Made by a program: the position numbers and the translations under genes. DNA of 64,000 bases, taken from positions 62,001 through 126,000 of the forward strand of contig NZ_JHUW01000006.1 of the NCBI RefSeq assembly GCF_000619825.1, read 5' to 3'. Below are positions 1 to 9,948 of the stretch, piece by piece (position 1 is the first letter of the stretch; each line of letters starts with the position of its first letter). The notes under the pieces were generated by a model that made no database searches, was not told the origin of the DNA, and saw only the letters and a list, made by a program, of their open reading frames with translations. This stretch comes from Prevotella sp. MA2016 (lineage in GTDB: Bacteria; Bacteroidota; Bacteroidia; Bacteroidales; Bacteroidaceae).

Positions 1-256
1 CTTTGGCATATTGCAGTGCCTTTTCGTATTCCGACTGTCGCATGTAGCAAACCGACAGAATACTCAGTTCTTCGGCCTCTTCGCTCTTCATGCCCTTCTG
101 CCGGAGCAATGGCAATGCTTTCTCACCAGCAACTACTGCACTATCATACTGCTGACGATTATAATACTGCTCGCTGGCATCGTACAACCTTTTAGCCTCA
201 TCAGCCTGAGCTACGAGTGCCAACATCAACAAAGGCAGAATCAATATTATTTTCAT
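1..256 (-). CDS. TPR-repeat periplasmic protein, N-terminal part (gene runs off the left edge)
   Basis: Translating the minus strand from the ATG at 254-256 gives a hydrophobic signal peptide (MKIILILPLLMLALVAQA) followed by helical repeats of the TPR type (ASEQYYNRQQYDSAVVAGEKA, then SILSVCYMRQSEYEKALQYAK). Only the first 85 residues are in the window. In Bacteroidales such exported TPR modules often form the sensory part of hybrid or DNA-binding regulators, but the rest of this protein is not visible, so the class is open. A TACTTTTG-like -7 element (TATTTTTG on the minus strand, 287-294) lies 31 bases upstream and supports this start. The gene is divergent from the two-component pair that follows; whether they act together cannot be told from here. 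Confidence 0.75.
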   Translation of the reverse strand, partial: MKIILILPLLMLALVAQADEAKRLYDASEQYYNRQQYDSAVVAGEKALPLLRQKGMKSEEAEELSILSVCYMRQSEYEKALQYAK

Positions 257-286
257 ACATCCAGACAAATCATCTATTTCTGCCTA

Positions 287-294
287 CAAAAATA
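287..294 (-). promoter_or_regulatory. -7 promoter element TATTTTTG for the TPR gene
   Basis: Matches TAnnTTTG on the minus strand; ends about 30 bases before the ATG at 256. Confidence 0.6.
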
Positions 295-379
295 CGCAAA
301 ACCTACAAATCAACCAAACAATTATTGACTTTTAATAACATTGTAATATAAATAATGACTCATTTTCGGAAATAATCCG

Positions 380-387
380 TATCTTTG
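380..387 (+). promoter_or_regulatory. -7 promoter element TATCTTTG for the two-component operon
   Basis: Matches TAnnTTTG and is followed by GCCA; the response regulator ATG lies 23 bases downstream at 411. No convincing -33 TTTG is visible. Confidence 0.7.
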
Positions 388-410
388 CCACAGTAAAAAT
401 ATGTGAAGCG

Positions 411-1097
411 ATGAAAATACTTGTGGTTGACGATGAGCAGGATATCTGTGAGATACTGCAATATAATCTGGAGACAGAAGGGTTTGAGGTGACGACAGCA
501 AATTCGGCTGAGGAAGCGTTGGAGCTGCCTCTGCAGGAGTTTGGTCTCATCCTGCTCGATGTGATGATGGGTGAGATGTCGGGGTTCCAGATGGCCCGCA
601 AACTGAAGAACAATCACGACACAGCACATATCCCCATCATCTTCATTACAGCCATGGACGGTGAAGATGATCTGGTGAAAGGTCTCAACATCGGAGCCGA
701 CGACTATATAGCCAAGCCCCTGAGCATGAAGGAGGTAAAGGCCAGAGTGCGTGCCGTGTTGAGGCGCTCCACCTCTCTGCCCGCCAGAAACCAGGCTACT
801 ACCAGTCATGAGCTCAGCTATGAGGGTATCAGTCTCGATCTGAACGCAAAGACGGCAACCCTGGACGGAGAGGCACTGGTGTTTACCAAACTGGAGTTCG
901 AACTGCTGTCGTTTCTGCTCCAGCATCCTAACAAGGTTTTCGCCCGCGAGGATTTGCTGAAACACTGCTGGCCACAGGATGTGATGGTGCTCGACCGCAC
1001 AGTGGATGTAAACATCACCCGTCTGAGAAAGAAAATAGGTCGGTATGGCAAACAGATAAAAACACGCGTGGGCTATGGATACTGTTTTGAAAAATAA
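411..1097 (+). CDS. OmpR/PhoB-family response regulator (RprY-like)
   Basis: A 228-residue DNA-binding response regulator. Residues 1-118 form the receiver domain, with the acidic pair D7-D8, phospho-acceptor D50 (LILLDVMMG), T80 and K102 (AKPLS) all present, so it should be phosphorylatable. Residues 130-226 are a winged-helix output domain (FTKLEFELLSFLLQHPNKVF and the recognition-helix region VDVNITRLRKKIG). The histidine kinase gene starts 23 bases before this one ends, so the two are translationally linked and very likely a cognate pair. Length and order match the RprY-RprX pair of Bacteroides, but that identity is inferred and the regulon is unknown. The operon has its own -7 element at 380-387. 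Confidence 0.93.
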   Translation: MKILVVDDEQDICEILQYNLETEGFEVTTANSAEEALELPLQEFGLILLDVMMGEMSGFQMARKLKNNHDTAHIPIIFITAMDGEDDLVKGLNIGADDYIAKPLSMKEVKARVRAVLRRSTSLPARNQATTSHELSYEGISLDLNAKTATLDGEALVFTKLEFELLSFLLQHPNKVFAREDLLKHCWPQDVMVLDRTVDVNITRLRKKIGRYGKQIKTRVGYGYCFEK

Positions 1098-2532
1098 GTC
1101 GAGAAGCAAAAGCTTCCAGCGCGACCTGCTGCTCAGTCTGGGAGGCGTGTTCCTACTCTTTGCCGTATGTTTCAGCATCTACCAGTATCAGCGCGAGAAA
1201 GACTATAAGATTGATATCCTGCACTCCCGTCTGCAAATGTATAACTATGAGATGGTGCAGACGCTAGGCATGGACAGTTTGACAAACAGCAAACTGTTTC
1301 ACAACTATGTGGAACGTCATCAGATAGAGGGTCTCCGCGTGTCGGTGATTGACAAGGAAGGGCAGGTGATTCTGGATAGTTATGACACCAATATCAACTC
1401 ATTAGACAACCACCTGCAACGCACAGAGATACAACAGGCACTGCTCGAAGGCAATGGCTACGATATCAAACGTGTGTCGCAATCCACCCACGAGACTTAC
1501 TTCTATTCGGCCACCCGTTTCGATGATGTCATCGTGCGTGCGGCAGTACCTTACTCTTTAGAGCTGACCCGCTCGCTGCAGGTAGATAATACCTATATAT
1601 ATTTTGCTGCCGCACTAACCCTGCTGCTGGGCATCGTTCTCTATCACATCACCCACCGCATCAGTAGGCATATAGGCTATCTACGTGAGTTTGCCGTCAA
1701 AGCCGAAGAAGGTGAGGAACTGGATCATGAACTGGAGCGCCGCCTACCCGACGACGAGTTGGGAGACATCAGCCACACCATCATTATGCTATACTGGAAA
1801 CTGCGACACTCAGAGGAAGATAAGGTGCGCATCAAGCGCCAGCTGACGCAGAATGCGGCTCACGAGCTGAAGACGCCTGCTGCCAGCATACACGGCTACT
1901 TGGAGAGTATCTTGGATAATCCGGATATGCCTGACGACAAGAAGAAGCACTTCCTGGAGCGCTGCTATACTCAGAGCGAACGTATGAACAAACTACTGCT
2001 CGACATGAGTGCACTCACCAAACTCGATGAGATAGACGACAACCGCTCTGAGGCACGAAAGGATTATCGCCCCGTTGACGTAATACAAATCATACAGAAT
2101 GTGCTGGATGATACGGCACTTCAACTTCAGGAAAAGGGCATCACGCCATCACTCCAATTACCTCAGCATATAGAAGTGATGGGTGATCAGAGTCTGTTAT
2201 ACAGCATCTTCCGCAACCTGATTGACAATGCTATCGCCTATGCCACAGGCGCATCGTCTCTGAAGATTACTTGTACTGAGGTGGAAAAAGAAGGTCTCCA
2301 TTTCTACGAGTTCTTAGTCAGCGACAACGGTTCTGGCGTAGAAGCGCAACATCTCAACCATCTCTTTGAGCGTTTCTACCGTGTAGATAAAGGGCGCTCG
2401 CGCAAACTTGGTGGCACCGGTCTGGGACTTGCCATCGTGAAAAATGCAGTTGCAGCCCATGGTGGACAAGCAACTGCACTCTCTACTCCCGGCGGTGGAC
2501 TCACCATCAGGTTTACCCTAGCCAGGTTTTAG
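1075..2532 (+). CDS. Membrane sensor histidine kinase (RprX-like), partner of the upstream regulator
   Basis: 485 residues. A first membrane segment at about 18-36 is followed by a short periplasmic sensor region (about 40-170), a second membrane segment (about 173-195), a HAMP linker, a HisKA domain with the phospho-acceptor H263 (AAHELKTPAASIHGY) and an HATPase_c domain with N, G1 (SDNGSGV) and G2 (LGGTGLGLAIVK) boxes. It is therefore a complete kinase expected to phosphorylate the regulator at 411-1097, whose gene it overlaps by 23 bases. The stop TAG at 2530-2532 overlaps the stop of the convergent transporter gene by 3 bases, leaving no room for a separate terminator. The signal sensed is not evident from the sequence. 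Confidence 0.93.
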   Translation: MDTVLKNKSRSKSFQRDLLLSLGGVFLLFAVCFSIYQYQREKDYKIDILHSRLQMYNYEMVQTLGMDSLTNSKLFHNYVERHQIEGLRVSVIDKEGQVILDSYDTNINSLDNHLQRTEIQQALLEGNGYDIKRVSQSTHETYFYSATRFDDVIVRAAVPYSLELTRSLQVDNTYIYFAAALTLLLGIVLYHITHRISRHIGYLREFAVKAEEGEELDHELERRLPDDELGDISHTIIMLYWKLRHSEEDKVRIKRQLTQNAAHELKTPAASIHGYLESILDNPDMPDDKKKHFLERCYTQSERMNKLLLDMSALTKLDEIDDNRSEARKDYRPVDVIQIIQNVLDDTALQLQEKGITPSLQLPQHIEVMGDQSLLYSIFRNLIDNAIAYATGASSLKITCTEVEKEGLHFYEFLVSDNGSGVEAQHLNHLFERFYRVDKGRSRKLGGTGLGLAIVKNAVAAHGGQATALSTPGGGLTIRFTLARF

Positions 2533-4238
2533 TTTTGTCCGTTGATAGGACCGTCACCAAAGTCGTTATTCAACCCCTTACCGGCCTGCACAACGTTCAT
2601 CACATAGTCGCCAAGCTTCTCGCACTCTGAGATGAAATCGACGTAGAACACACCCAGCTGATAGTCGTAAAGACCGGCATTCACATCGTGCAGGTTCTGG
2701 TTCTTCAGCTGTGTACGGTAGTTATTGATTTCGTGCTCGATGTTGAGCGATACTTTTACACCATTCTTTGTGGTGGGACGGTCTACACGTTTAAGCATCT
2801 CTGTCAGAGCTGAATCTACCAGTTGCAGCATCGTCATCATGTGCTGCATCTGATCGTCAGTAAAGTTCTCCTGACAGTGCATACGATGGCGATTCAGCGT
2901 ACGACCGAGGTTATAAACCGAGTCGCCGATAGATTCCAGCTCCGATATCTGGCGGAGCATTTTCTGTATCTGAGCCTTCGACGCATCCGACAAGCGACCT
3001 TCGCTCACCTTGTTCAGATAGCTGGCAATCTCCATTTCCATCGAGTCGGTGATATTCTCATACTTCTCAATACGGGCAAAGAGCTTATTAAACTCAACTT
3101 CATCCTGTGTCTGCAACAATGTTGGTACGAAACCAGCCATACGCTGGCAGCGCTCAGCGAAACTACGAATCTCCTTCTGAGCCTCCATGATGCTGAGCTC
3201 AGCTGTAGAGAGCAGACCACCACTGATAAAACGCAGGCGATAGTCTTCGTCTTGTGCCTTCATAGGCAGCACGCGGCACACAAACATCTCAATCTGCTTC
3301 ACAAAACCAATGAGCAACAGCGTATTGATAATGTTGAAGGCGGTATGGAAGGCTGATAGCTTAAAGAGATCGTTGCCACCACCCAGGAAGTTTTCTACTA
3401 CCCAACTAACGGCATCACAGGCGGGATAGAACACGATGAGGAACGCCACCACACCAAACACGTTGAAGAACATATGTGCCAGCGCGGCGCGGCGGGCTTG
3501 TGTGTTGGCTGTCAGCGAAGCCATAAACGCCGTGATGGTGGTACCTATATTCTGTCCCATAGCCAGCGCAGCTGCCTGTTCGAAGCCGAAGCCGGGGATA
3601 TGCATGCCAAAGAGCATCAAGGTGATAGCCATTGTAGCTGCCGAAGCCTGCACAATCATCGTCACCAGCGCACCAACAATCACAAAGAGGATGATGGTGA
3701 AGAACGAGTCTTGCGGCACGTGGGCCAGCATGCCTGCCACCATATCACCAATATTCATCGCTGTGGCAGCCTCCTGCAGGAACGAGAGTCCCATGAAGAG
3801 GAACGAGAAACCAAAGATGAACTCACCAATACTCTTACGATTACCCTTACCGCTGAATATCAATGGCATACCGATAGCCAACAGAGGGATGGCGAAGGCT
3901 GCAATGTTTACCTTGAAACCCACAGCCGAGATAATCCAAGCAGTAACTGTGGTACCGATATTGGCACCCATAATAACACCGATACTCTGCACCAAAGTCA
4001 TCAAGCCAGCATTCACAAAGCTCACCACCATCACGGTGGTAGCACTCGACGACTGGATGAGAGCTGTAATCAGGATACCTGTCAGCACACCCATCACACG
4101 ATTCTTCGTCATAGCAGCCAGAATACTGCGCAAACGGTCGCCCGCAAACTTTTCAAGACCCTCTGACATTGTCTTCATTCCGAAGAGAAATAACGCCAGC
4201 GAGCCTACAAGCGAGAAAATGTTAATAATCAATTCCAT
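2529..4238 (-). CDS. Na+/phosphate cotransporter family protein with PhoU-like C-terminal domain
   Basis: 569 residues from the ATG at 4238. The N-terminal half (about 1-320) has two inverted repeats typical of the NptA/Na-Pi family: the first holds ALIQSSSATTVMVV and GANIGTTVTAW, the second holds MIVQASAATMAITL and GQNIGTTITAF. The C-terminal part (about 340-555) is helical and PhoU-like, as in the cotransporter-related proteins of many bacteria. The likely role is sodium-coupled phosphate uptake or export across the inner membrane; direction is not predictable. An upstream in-frame TTG at 4266-4268 would add ten residues, but it is part of the -7 promoter element TACTTTTG (4266-4273), so translation must start at 4238. 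Confidence 0.9.
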   Translation of the reverse strand: MELIINIFSLVGSLALFLFGMKTMSEGLEKFAGDRLRSILAAMTKNRVMGVLTGILITALIQSSSATTVMVVSFVNAGLMTLVQSIGVIMGANIGTTVTAWIISAVGFKVNIAAFAIPLLAIGMPLIFSGKGNRKSIGEFIFGFSFLFMGLSFLQEAATAMNIGDMVAGMLAHVPQDSFFTIILFVIVGALVTMIVQASAATMAITLMLFGMHIPGFGFEQAAALAMGQNIGTTITAFMASLTANTQARRAALAHMFFNVFGVVAFLIVFYPACDAVSWVVENFLGGGNDLFKLSAFHTAFNIINTLLLIGFVKQIEMFVCRVLPMKAQDEDYRLRFISGGLLSTAELSIMEAQKEIRSFAERCQRMAGFVPTLLQTQDEVEFNKLFARIEKYENITDSMEMEIASYLNKVSEGRLSDASKAQIQKMLRQISELESIGDSVYNLGRTLNRHRMHCQENFTDDQMQHMMTMLQLVDSALTEMLKRVDRPTTKNGVKVSLNIEHEINNYRTQLKNQNLHDVNAGLYDYQLGVFYVDFISECEKLGDYVMNVVQAGKGLNNDFGDGPINGQN

Positions 4239-4265
4239 TAATATTGCTTTTCTGTATTTTTGCTG

Positions 4266-4273
4266 CAAAAGTA
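4266..4273 (-). promoter_or_regulatory. -7 promoter element TACTTTTG for the Na/Pi transporter
   Basis: Matches TAnnTTTG on the minus strand and is followed by GCAGC. It excludes the longer N-terminus and sets the start at 4238. Confidence 0.75.
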
Positions 4274-4332
4274 TTACAATCTTATTACATCAAAGTTACA
4301 CCCATGTTACAATCCTGTTACAAATATGAAAA

Positions 4333-4370
4333 AAGAAAAAAAGCCGCAACTGTAAAATAGTTGCGGCTTT
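4333..4370 (-). terminator. Rho-independent terminator of the fucose isomerase-family gene
   Basis: Twelve-base perfect stem (AAAGCCGCAACT at 4340-4351, AGTTGCGGCTTT at 4359-4370) with a 7-base loop. Read on the minus strand the stem is followed by a T-rich tract, about 20 bases after the stop codon at 4390. Confidence 0.88.
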
Positions 4371-4389
4371 ATTATTCAGAATATATCGC

Positions 4390-5886
4390 TTATGCGAAAG
4401 GATTCTCTGTTGGATAGTAATCGCCCTTTGGGAAGTTGTAGTCGATCTCCTCAACGGGGATACCCATGTACTTGAGAACCTCCCACAGGTACTTACCAGC
4501 GTGATCGAACATCACAGCGCAGTGGTGTGGGTAGTGCTTCTCGATAAGCACGTGGCGATAGAAGCGACTCATGTTCTTGATACCAAAGATACCGATAGAA
4601 CCGAATGAGCGCGTAGCTACAGGGATAACCTCGCCCTGAGCGATGTAAGCGCGGAGCTTGGTGTCGGCTGTGCTCTGCAGGCGATAGATAGTAGCCTTAC
4701 CTGGCTTGATGTCACCCTCGAGTGTACCGTTTGTAACCTCTACAGGCAGAGCACGTGCCATGATGCGCTGGAAGCACATGCTGCAGTTGCAAACCTTAGA
4801 AGAAGCGGTGTTACCACAGTGGAAGCCCATGAAGATCTCCTTATCGTTGTACTCGTCGCACAGGAACTTCTTGCCCTTGATGCTCTCCTCGTACATATCG
4901 TTAGGAACGGTGTTGTTGATGTCGAGCAGTGTAACAGCATCCTCTGTGATGCAAGTACCGATGAACTCAGACAGTGTTCCGTAGATATCAACCTCGCAGC
5001 TAACGGGGATACCGCGGCTGGTGAGACGGCTGTTTACATAGCAAGGAACGAAACCGAACATGGTCTGGAAAGCAGGCCAGCACTTAGTGGTGAGTGATAC
5101 GAACTCGCGGCAGCCCTTGTGAGCCTCGATCCAGTCGGTCAGAGTGAGCTCATACTGAGCGAGCTTAGGCAGAACAGAAGGAATCTTGTTGCCAGCACCC
5201 AGCTCATTAGCCATATCCTTCACTACATCGTCGATACGTGGATCGCCCTGGTGCTTCTGGAACGACTCCAGCAGGTCGAGCTCTGAGTTCTCCTCGATTT
5301 CAACATCGAGATCATACAGGGCACGGATAGGAGCGTTACAAGCCAGGAAGTTATTTGGACGAGGACCGAAGCTGATGATCTTCAGGTTCTGCAGACCTAC
5401 GATAGCACGAGCGATAGGCAGGAACTCGTGGATGAGTTCAGCACAGTGGTCAGCGTCGCCAACTGGCTCCTCTGGGATGTAAGCACGAGTCTTACGCAGA
5501 GAGAGAGCGTGGCTGGCATTCAGCATACCACAGTAAGCATCGCCACGACCATCAATCAGGTCGTTCTGAGTCTCCTCGGCAGCAGCGCAGAACATAGCGG
5601 GACCATTGAAGTATTTAGCCAGCATGGTCTCAGAGATTTCAGGACCGAAGTTGCCCAGATATACGCAGAGCGCGTTACATCCAGCCTTATTGATATCCTC
5701 AAGGGCCTGCTGCATGTGGATTTCGCTCTCAACGATGCAGATAGGACACTCGTAGATGCCGTCCTTACCAAACTTCTTTTCATACGCAGCGATAACAGCC
5801 TTACGACGATTAACAGCCAATGACTCTGGGAAACAGTCGCGAGATACAGCGACGATTCCTACTTTAATTTTAGGTACGTTGTTCAT
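4390..5886 (-). CDS. L-fucose/L-arabinose isomerase family protein
   Basis: 498 residues, of the fucose isomerase-like type (COG2407 group), shorter than classical FucI (about 590). The N-terminal part has the Rossmann-like segments of the family (VGIVAVSRDCFPES, CNALCVYLGNFGPE), and the middle and C-terminal parts carry conserved metal and substrate region candidates (CEVDIYGTLSEFIG, FMGFHCGNTASS, MFDHAGKYLWEV). Such enzymes interconvert aldoses and ketoses using a divalent metal; the actual sugar is not predictable from sequence alone. The gene stands alone: own promoter with ideal spacing (5942-5973) and own terminator (4333-4370), with no kinase, aldolase or permease of a fucose pathway next to it. 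Confidence 0.85.
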   Translation of the reverse strand: MNNVPKIKVGIVAVSRDCFPESLAVNRRKAVIAAYEKKFGKDGIYECPICIVESEIHMQQALEDINKAGCNALCVYLGNFGPEISETMLAKYFNGPAMFCAAAEETQNDLIDGRGDAYCGMLNASHALSLRKTRAYIPEEPVGDADHCAELIHEFLPIARAIVGLQNLKIISFGPRPNNFLACNAPIRALYDLDVEIEENSELDLLESFQKHQGDPRIDDVVKDMANELGAGNKIPSVLPKLAQYELTLTDWIEAHKGCREFVSLTTKCWPAFQTMFGFVPCYVNSRLTSRGIPVSCEVDIYGTLSEFIGTCITEDAVTLLDINNTVPNDMYEESIKGKKFLCDEYNDKEIFMGFHCGNTASSKVCNCSMCFQRIMARALPVEVTNGTLEGDIKPGKATIYRLQSTADTKLRAYIAQGEVIPVATRSFGSIGIFGIKNMSRFYRHVLIEKHYPHHCAVMFDHAGKYLWEVLKYMGIPVEEIDYNFPKGDYYPTENPFA

Positions 5887-5941
5887 TTTTGTTTGTTATG
5901 AATTTGTTTATATAAAGTAATGAATTTCGTTATTCAAGCCA

Positions 5942-5973
5942 CAAAGTTATAATATAATCTTGAAATCACAAAG
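5942..5973 (-). promoter_or_regulatory. Consensus promoter (-33 TTTG, 19 bp, -7 TAACTTTG)
   Basis: On the minus strand TTTG (5969-5972) and TAACTTTG (5942-5949) are separated by 19 bp, an almost ideal Bacteroidetes promoter for the isomerase-family gene. Confidence 0.8.
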
Positions 5974-6021
5974 AAATTTAGAAAAAATAACTAAGCATGA
6001 AACATTTTCATAATTATTTGT

Positions 6022-6029
6022 TACCTTTG
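6022..6029 (+). promoter_or_regulatory. -7 promoter element TACCTTTG for the DUF3667 gene
   Basis: Lies only 8 bases before the ATG at 6038, so the transcript should have little or no 5' leader. Confidence 0.65.
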
Positions 6030-6037
6030 CAAAAGTT

Positions 6038-7030
6038 ATGGAGCAGCTAAGAGACAAATACAGAAGATTTAAGGCTTGGCAAGAGCAACCTCACCAGGTG
6101 ATGCCACTATCTGCCGATAAGCATGTGTGTGCCACTTGCGGCACAGAGTTTCATGGCAACTATTGTCCGCGATGCGGACAGCGCGCCACCATCGGCAGAT
6201 ATTCGTTCAAATCGGCATTTTTGTTGTTTTTAGACGTCTGGGGATTGGGCAATCGTGGCATGTTCCGTTCCATTCGCGACCTGCTGCTGCGTCCTGGCTA
6301 CATGATTCGCGACTATCTGAATGGCATGCAGATGGCGTATTTCCCTCCGTTCAAGATGTTCTTCCTGGGCATAGCTTTATTAGTATTTGTACAGTCGGGC
6401 CTGAATATCAGGATGGAGAATGTTATCAGTAATAGCAAGGAAGTGATTTCCCAAAGCCTTGACGAAACATCCGACAATATTAATAAAATAGATAAGGTAG
6501 AAAAGAAATCATTCGACAAAGCCGCTATCAATGACACCATAAATATTAACGGTAAAAAATTAGCTATCGAGAAAACCGAAAAAAGCGACCAAATAAGAGT
6601 GAACGGGAAATATTATGGGTTAAAATTCGCAGAGATTCTCCAGAAGTTTTTCCGTTGGATAGTAGATAACCAGACAGTTGCTCAGTTCCTTTGGCTACTC
6701 GTTTTGTCGGCCCCGATGTACTTCCTTTTCCGCCACAATAAAAAGATTCCAGACATACACTACTCGGAGTTCTTTGTATCGATGGTTTACATTACAAATT
6801 TAATGACAATTATCAGTATTATAGGTGAGTTTTTCTCTCCAGGAAACGCCATGATAGATATCATAGGTGGCGCCGCAAGTATTGTACCACTCAAACAGCT
6901 ATATGGTTATAGCTATAAAAGGACATTCTTTAAGGTAGCACTATCATTTATGATACTGTTTATTCTAGCAATTATATTGGCAGCTATATTTGCTGGTTTA
7001 GCATACCTATACGTCCGATATATACTGTAG
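6038..7030 (+). CDS. DUF3667 membrane protein
   Basis: 330 residues. The N-terminus carries a zinc-ribbon-like cluster (CATCGTEFHGNYCPRCGQ, residues about 31-48) that is the hallmark of the DUF3667 family, followed by a conserved block (GLGNRGMFRSIRDLLLRPGYMIRDY) and a first membrane segment around 108-118. The central part (about 125-190) is lysine-rich and soluble. Three or four more membrane segments follow (about 212-232, 245-265 and 300-328). The function of the family is unknown; it is widespread in Bacteroidetes. The gene has its own -7 element very close to its start and does not overlap its neighbours. The unusually short leader is discussed in the findings. Confidence 0.85.
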   Translation: MEQLRDKYRRFKAWQEQPHQVMPLSADKHVCATCGTEFHGNYCPRCGQRATIGRYSFKSAFLLFLDVWGLGNRGMFRSIRDLLLRPGYMIRDYLNGMQMAYFPPFKMFFLGIALLVFVQSGLNIRMENVISNSKEVISQSLDETSDNINKIDKVEKKSFDKAAINDTININGKKLAIEKTEKSDQIRVNGKYYGLKFAEILQKFFRWIVDNQTVAQFLWLLVLSAPMYFLFRHNKKIPDIHYSEFFVSMVYITNLMTIISIIGEFFSPGNAMIDIIGGAASIVPLKQLYGYSYKRTFFKVALSFMILFILAIILAAIFAGLAYLYVRYIL

Positions 7031-7052
7031 TATATAATTTTTAGCTTTTAAA

Positions 7053-7084
7053 TTTGGTGTTCTGCTGAGTAATTTGTATCTTTG
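7053..7084 (+). promoter_or_regulatory. Promoter of the leuS operon (-33 TTTG, 20 bp, -7 TATCTTTG)
   Basis: TTTG at 7053-7056 and TATCTTTG at 7077-7084, spaced by 20 bp, 44 bases before the leuS ATG. Confidence 0.8.
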
Positions 7085-7128
7085 CACCCGTATTTATATG
7101 TACGGAAACAATTAAATTAAAAGATACA

Positions 7129-9948
7129 ATGGATTACAATTTCAGAGACATCGAACAGAAATGGCAAAAGCGATGGGTGGAGAATGGAACCTATCGTGTG
7201 GTGGAAGACAAGAACAAGAAGAAATTCTATGTACTTAACATGTTCCCCTATCCATCAGGAGCAGGTTTGCACGTAGGTCACCCACTTGGCTATATCGCCA
7301 GTGATATCTATGCCCGCTACAAGCGTCAGCAGGGCTACAACGTGCTCAACCCCATGGGTTACGATGCTTACGGACTGCCTGCCGAGCAGTACGCCATCCA
7401 GACCGGACAGCATCCTGAGAAAACCACGTTCGAGAATATCAACCGCTACCGTTCGCAGTTGGATAAGATAGGATTCTGTTTCGATTGGGAGCGCGAGGTT
7501 CGTACTTGTGATCCCATCTACTATAAGTGGACCCAGTGGGCTTTCCAGCGCATGTTCAAGAGCTATTTCAGCACTTCATCGCAGAAAGCTCAGCCCACCA
7601 TCAAGCTGATTGAGCACTTCGAACTGATGGGTACTGAGAACTGCAATGCCCTGGGAACAGAAGAACTGCACTTCACAGCTGCCGAGTGGAACGCCTTCTC
7701 TGAGAAGAAGAAGCAGGAGGTGCTGATGAACTACCGTATAGCCTATCTGGCCGACACCATGGTGAACTGGTGCCCAAAACTGGGTACCGTACTGGCCAAC
7801 GATGAGGTTGTGGATGGCGTGAGCGTTCGTGGTGGCTATCCTGTGGTTCAGAAGAAGATGCGCCAGTGGTGCCTGCGTGTATCAGCCTATGCTCAGCGCC
7901 TGCTCGACGGACTGGACACTATCGACTGGACCGACTCACTGAAGGAGACACAGCGCAACTGGATTGGTCGTTCAGAGGGTACTGAGGTTGAGTTCAACGT
8001 AGCTGATTCTGATAAGCACTTCACCATTTTTACTACGCGTGCTGATACCATGTTTGGTGTCACCTTCATGGTGCTGGCTCCTGAGAGCGACCTCGTAGCC
8101 GAGCTCACTACACCTGAGCAGAAGGCTGAGGTAGAAAAATATCTCGACTACGTGAAGAAGCGCACAGAGCGCGATCGCCAGATGGATCACAAGGTTACTG
8201 GTGTTTTCTCTGGTAGCTATGCTATCAATCCATTTACCGATGAAAAAATCCCCATCTGGATTGCAGAATATGTATTGGCTGGTTATGGTACAGGTGCCAT
8301 CATGGCTGTACCTGCTCACGACAGTCGTGACTATGCCTTCGCTAAGCACTTCAACCTGCCCATCATCCCACTGATTGAGGGTGCTGATGTATCAGAAGAG
8401 AGCTATGATGCCAAGGAGGGTATCGTTTGTAACTCAGCATCAGATAAGTTCAGCCTGAATGGCTTGACTGTGAAGGAGGCCATTGCTGCTACTAAGAAAT
8501 ACGTCACCGAGCAGGGTCTTGGTCGCGTAAAGGTTAACTACCGTTTGCGCGATGCTATCTTCTCTCGCCAGCGCTACTGGGGTGAGCCATTCCCTGTATA
8601 TTACAAAGACGACATGCCTTATATGATTCCTAAGGAGTGCCTGCCTCTGGAGCTGCCTGAGATTGATGAGTACAAGCCAACCGAGACTGGCGAGCCACCA
8701 TTGGGCCGCGCTAAGATGTGGGCTTGGGACACCAAGACTGATAAGGTAGTATCTAAGGACGAAATCGACAATAAGACCGTATTCCCACTCGAGTTGAACA
8801 CCATGCCTGGCTTTGCTGGTTCAAGTGCTTACTATCTGCGCTATATGGACCCCAAGAACGAGCAGGCTCTCGTCAGCAAGGAGGCCGATGAATACTGGCG
8901 CAATGTAGATCTCTATGTAGGAGGTACAGAGCACGCTACTGGTCACCTGATCTACTCACGTTTCTGGAACAAGTTCCTCTTCGACTCTGGCTATAGCTGC
9001 GAGGACGAGCCATTCAAGAAACTGGTTAACCAGGGTATGATTCAAGGCCGCTCTAACTTCGTTTACCGTATCGAAGACGAAGGTGCCGATAAGGGTAAGT
9101 TCGTAAGCTTTGGTCTGAAGGGCAATTATACCACCACACCTATCCACGTAGATGTAAACATCGTATCGGCCGATATTCTGGATATCGAGGCCTTCAAGGC
9201 TTGGCGCCCTGACTATAAAGATGCAGAGTTTATTCTCGAGAATGGCCAGTACAAGTGTGGCTGGGCTATCGAAAAGATGTCGAAGTCGATGTTCAACGTG
9301 GTTAACCCTGATATGATTGTAGAGAAGTATGGTGCCGACACCCTGCGCCTTTACGAGATGTTCCTGGGCCCTGTTGAGCAGTCGAAGCCCTGGGATACCA
9401 ACGGTATCGATGGTTGCCACCGCTTCCTGAAGAAGTTCTGGAACCTCTTCCAGAATGGTTTCGATGAGGGTGCTGCCACACCAGAGAACCTGAAGAGCGT
9501 ACACAAACTCATCAAGAAGGTATCTGCCGACATCGAGAACTTCAGCTACAACACCTCTATCTCAGCCTTCATGATCTGCGTGAACGAACTGGGACAGCAG
9601 AAGTGCAAGAACAAAGAAATGCTGAAGACACTCGTGATACTGATTGCCCCATTTGCACCACATATTGCTGAGGAACTCTGGGAGGCCCTTGGCGAGCAGG
9701 GTAGCGTTTGCGACTCTCAGTGGCCAACATGGAACGAGGAGTATCTGGTAGAGAGCCAGGTTAAGTTGGGTATCGCCTTCAATGGTAAGACACGCTTGGA
9801 AATGGAGTTCCCTGCCGACGCCGACAATAAGACCATCGAAGAGGCTGTACTTAACTGCGACGCTGCACAGAAGTATCTCGAAGGATTCCAGGTAGCAAAG
9901 GTTATCATCGTCCCTAAGCGTATGGTGAACATTGTACTGAAGAAGTAA
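7129..9948 (+). CDS. leuS: Leucyl-tRNA synthetase
   Basis: 939 residues, the usual length for Bacteroidetes LeuRS. It charges tRNA-Leu with leucine in the cytoplasm. The class I signature HVGH is at residues 48-51 (in [15 protein letters not shown]) and the second signature KMSKS at 716-720. The editing domain inserted in the Rossmann fold is present ([30 protein letters not shown], with the conserved threonine-rich segment [10 protein letters not shown]). The C-terminal anticodon-binding region includes [14 protein letters not shown]. It heads an operon: the stop TAA shares its last base with the ATG of the next gene (TAATG at 9946-9950). Start chosen from the homologous N-terminus and the promoter at 7053-7084. 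Confidence 0.98.
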   Translation: MDYNFRDIEQKWQKRWVENGTYRVVEDKNKKKFYVLNMFPYPSGAGLHVGHPLGYIASDIYARYKRQQGYNVLNPMGYDAYGLPAEQYAIQTGQHPEKTTFENINRYRSQLDKIGFCFDWEREVRTCDPIYYKWTQWAFQRMFKSYFSTSSQKAQPTIKLIEHFELMGTENCNALGTEELHFTAAEWNAFSEKKKQEVLMNYRIAYLADTMVNWCPKLGTVLANDEVVDGVSVRGGYPVVQKKMRQWCLRVSAYAQRLLDGLDTIDWTDSLKETQRNWIGRSEGTEVEFNVADSDKHFTIFTTRADTMFGVTFMVLAPESDLVAELTTPEQKAEVEKYLDYVKKRTERDRQMDHKVTGVFSGSYAINPFTDEKIPIWIAEYVLAGYGTGAIMAVPAHDSRDYAFAKHFNLPIIPLIEGADVSEESYDAKEGIVCNSASDKFSLNGLTVKEAIAATKKYVTEQGLGRVKVNYRLRDAIFSRQRYWGEPFPVYYKDDMPYMIPKECLPLELPEIDEYKPTETGEPPLGRAKMWAWDTKTDKVVSKDEIDNKTVFPLELNTMPGFAGSSAYYLRYMDPKNEQALVSKEADEYWRNVDLYVGGTEHATGHLIYSRFWNKFLFDSGYSCEDEPFKKLVNQGMIQGRSNFVYRIEDEGADKGKFVSFGLKGNYTTTPIHVDVNIVSADILDIEAFKAWRPDYKDAEFILENGQYKCGWAIEKMSKSMFNVVNPDMIVEKYGADTLRLYEMFLGPVEQSKPWDTNGIDGCHRFLKKFWNLFQNGFDEGAATPENLKSVHKLIKKVSADIENFSYNTSISAFMICVNELGQQKCKNKEMLKTLVILIAPFAPHIAEELWEALGEQGSVCDSQWPTWNEEYLVESQVKLGIAFNGKTRLEMEFPADADNKTIEEAVLNCDAAQKYLEGFQVAKVIIVPKRMVNIVLKK

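Noticed and set aside
3436..4329. Long plus-strand frame of 297 codons
   Set aside because: Antisense of the Na/Pi transporter; composition (many Ile, Ala, Thr runs) is that of a shadow frame.
4333..4370. Palindromic operator
   Set aside because: Stem plus T tract on the minus strand, directly after a stop codon, fits a terminator better.
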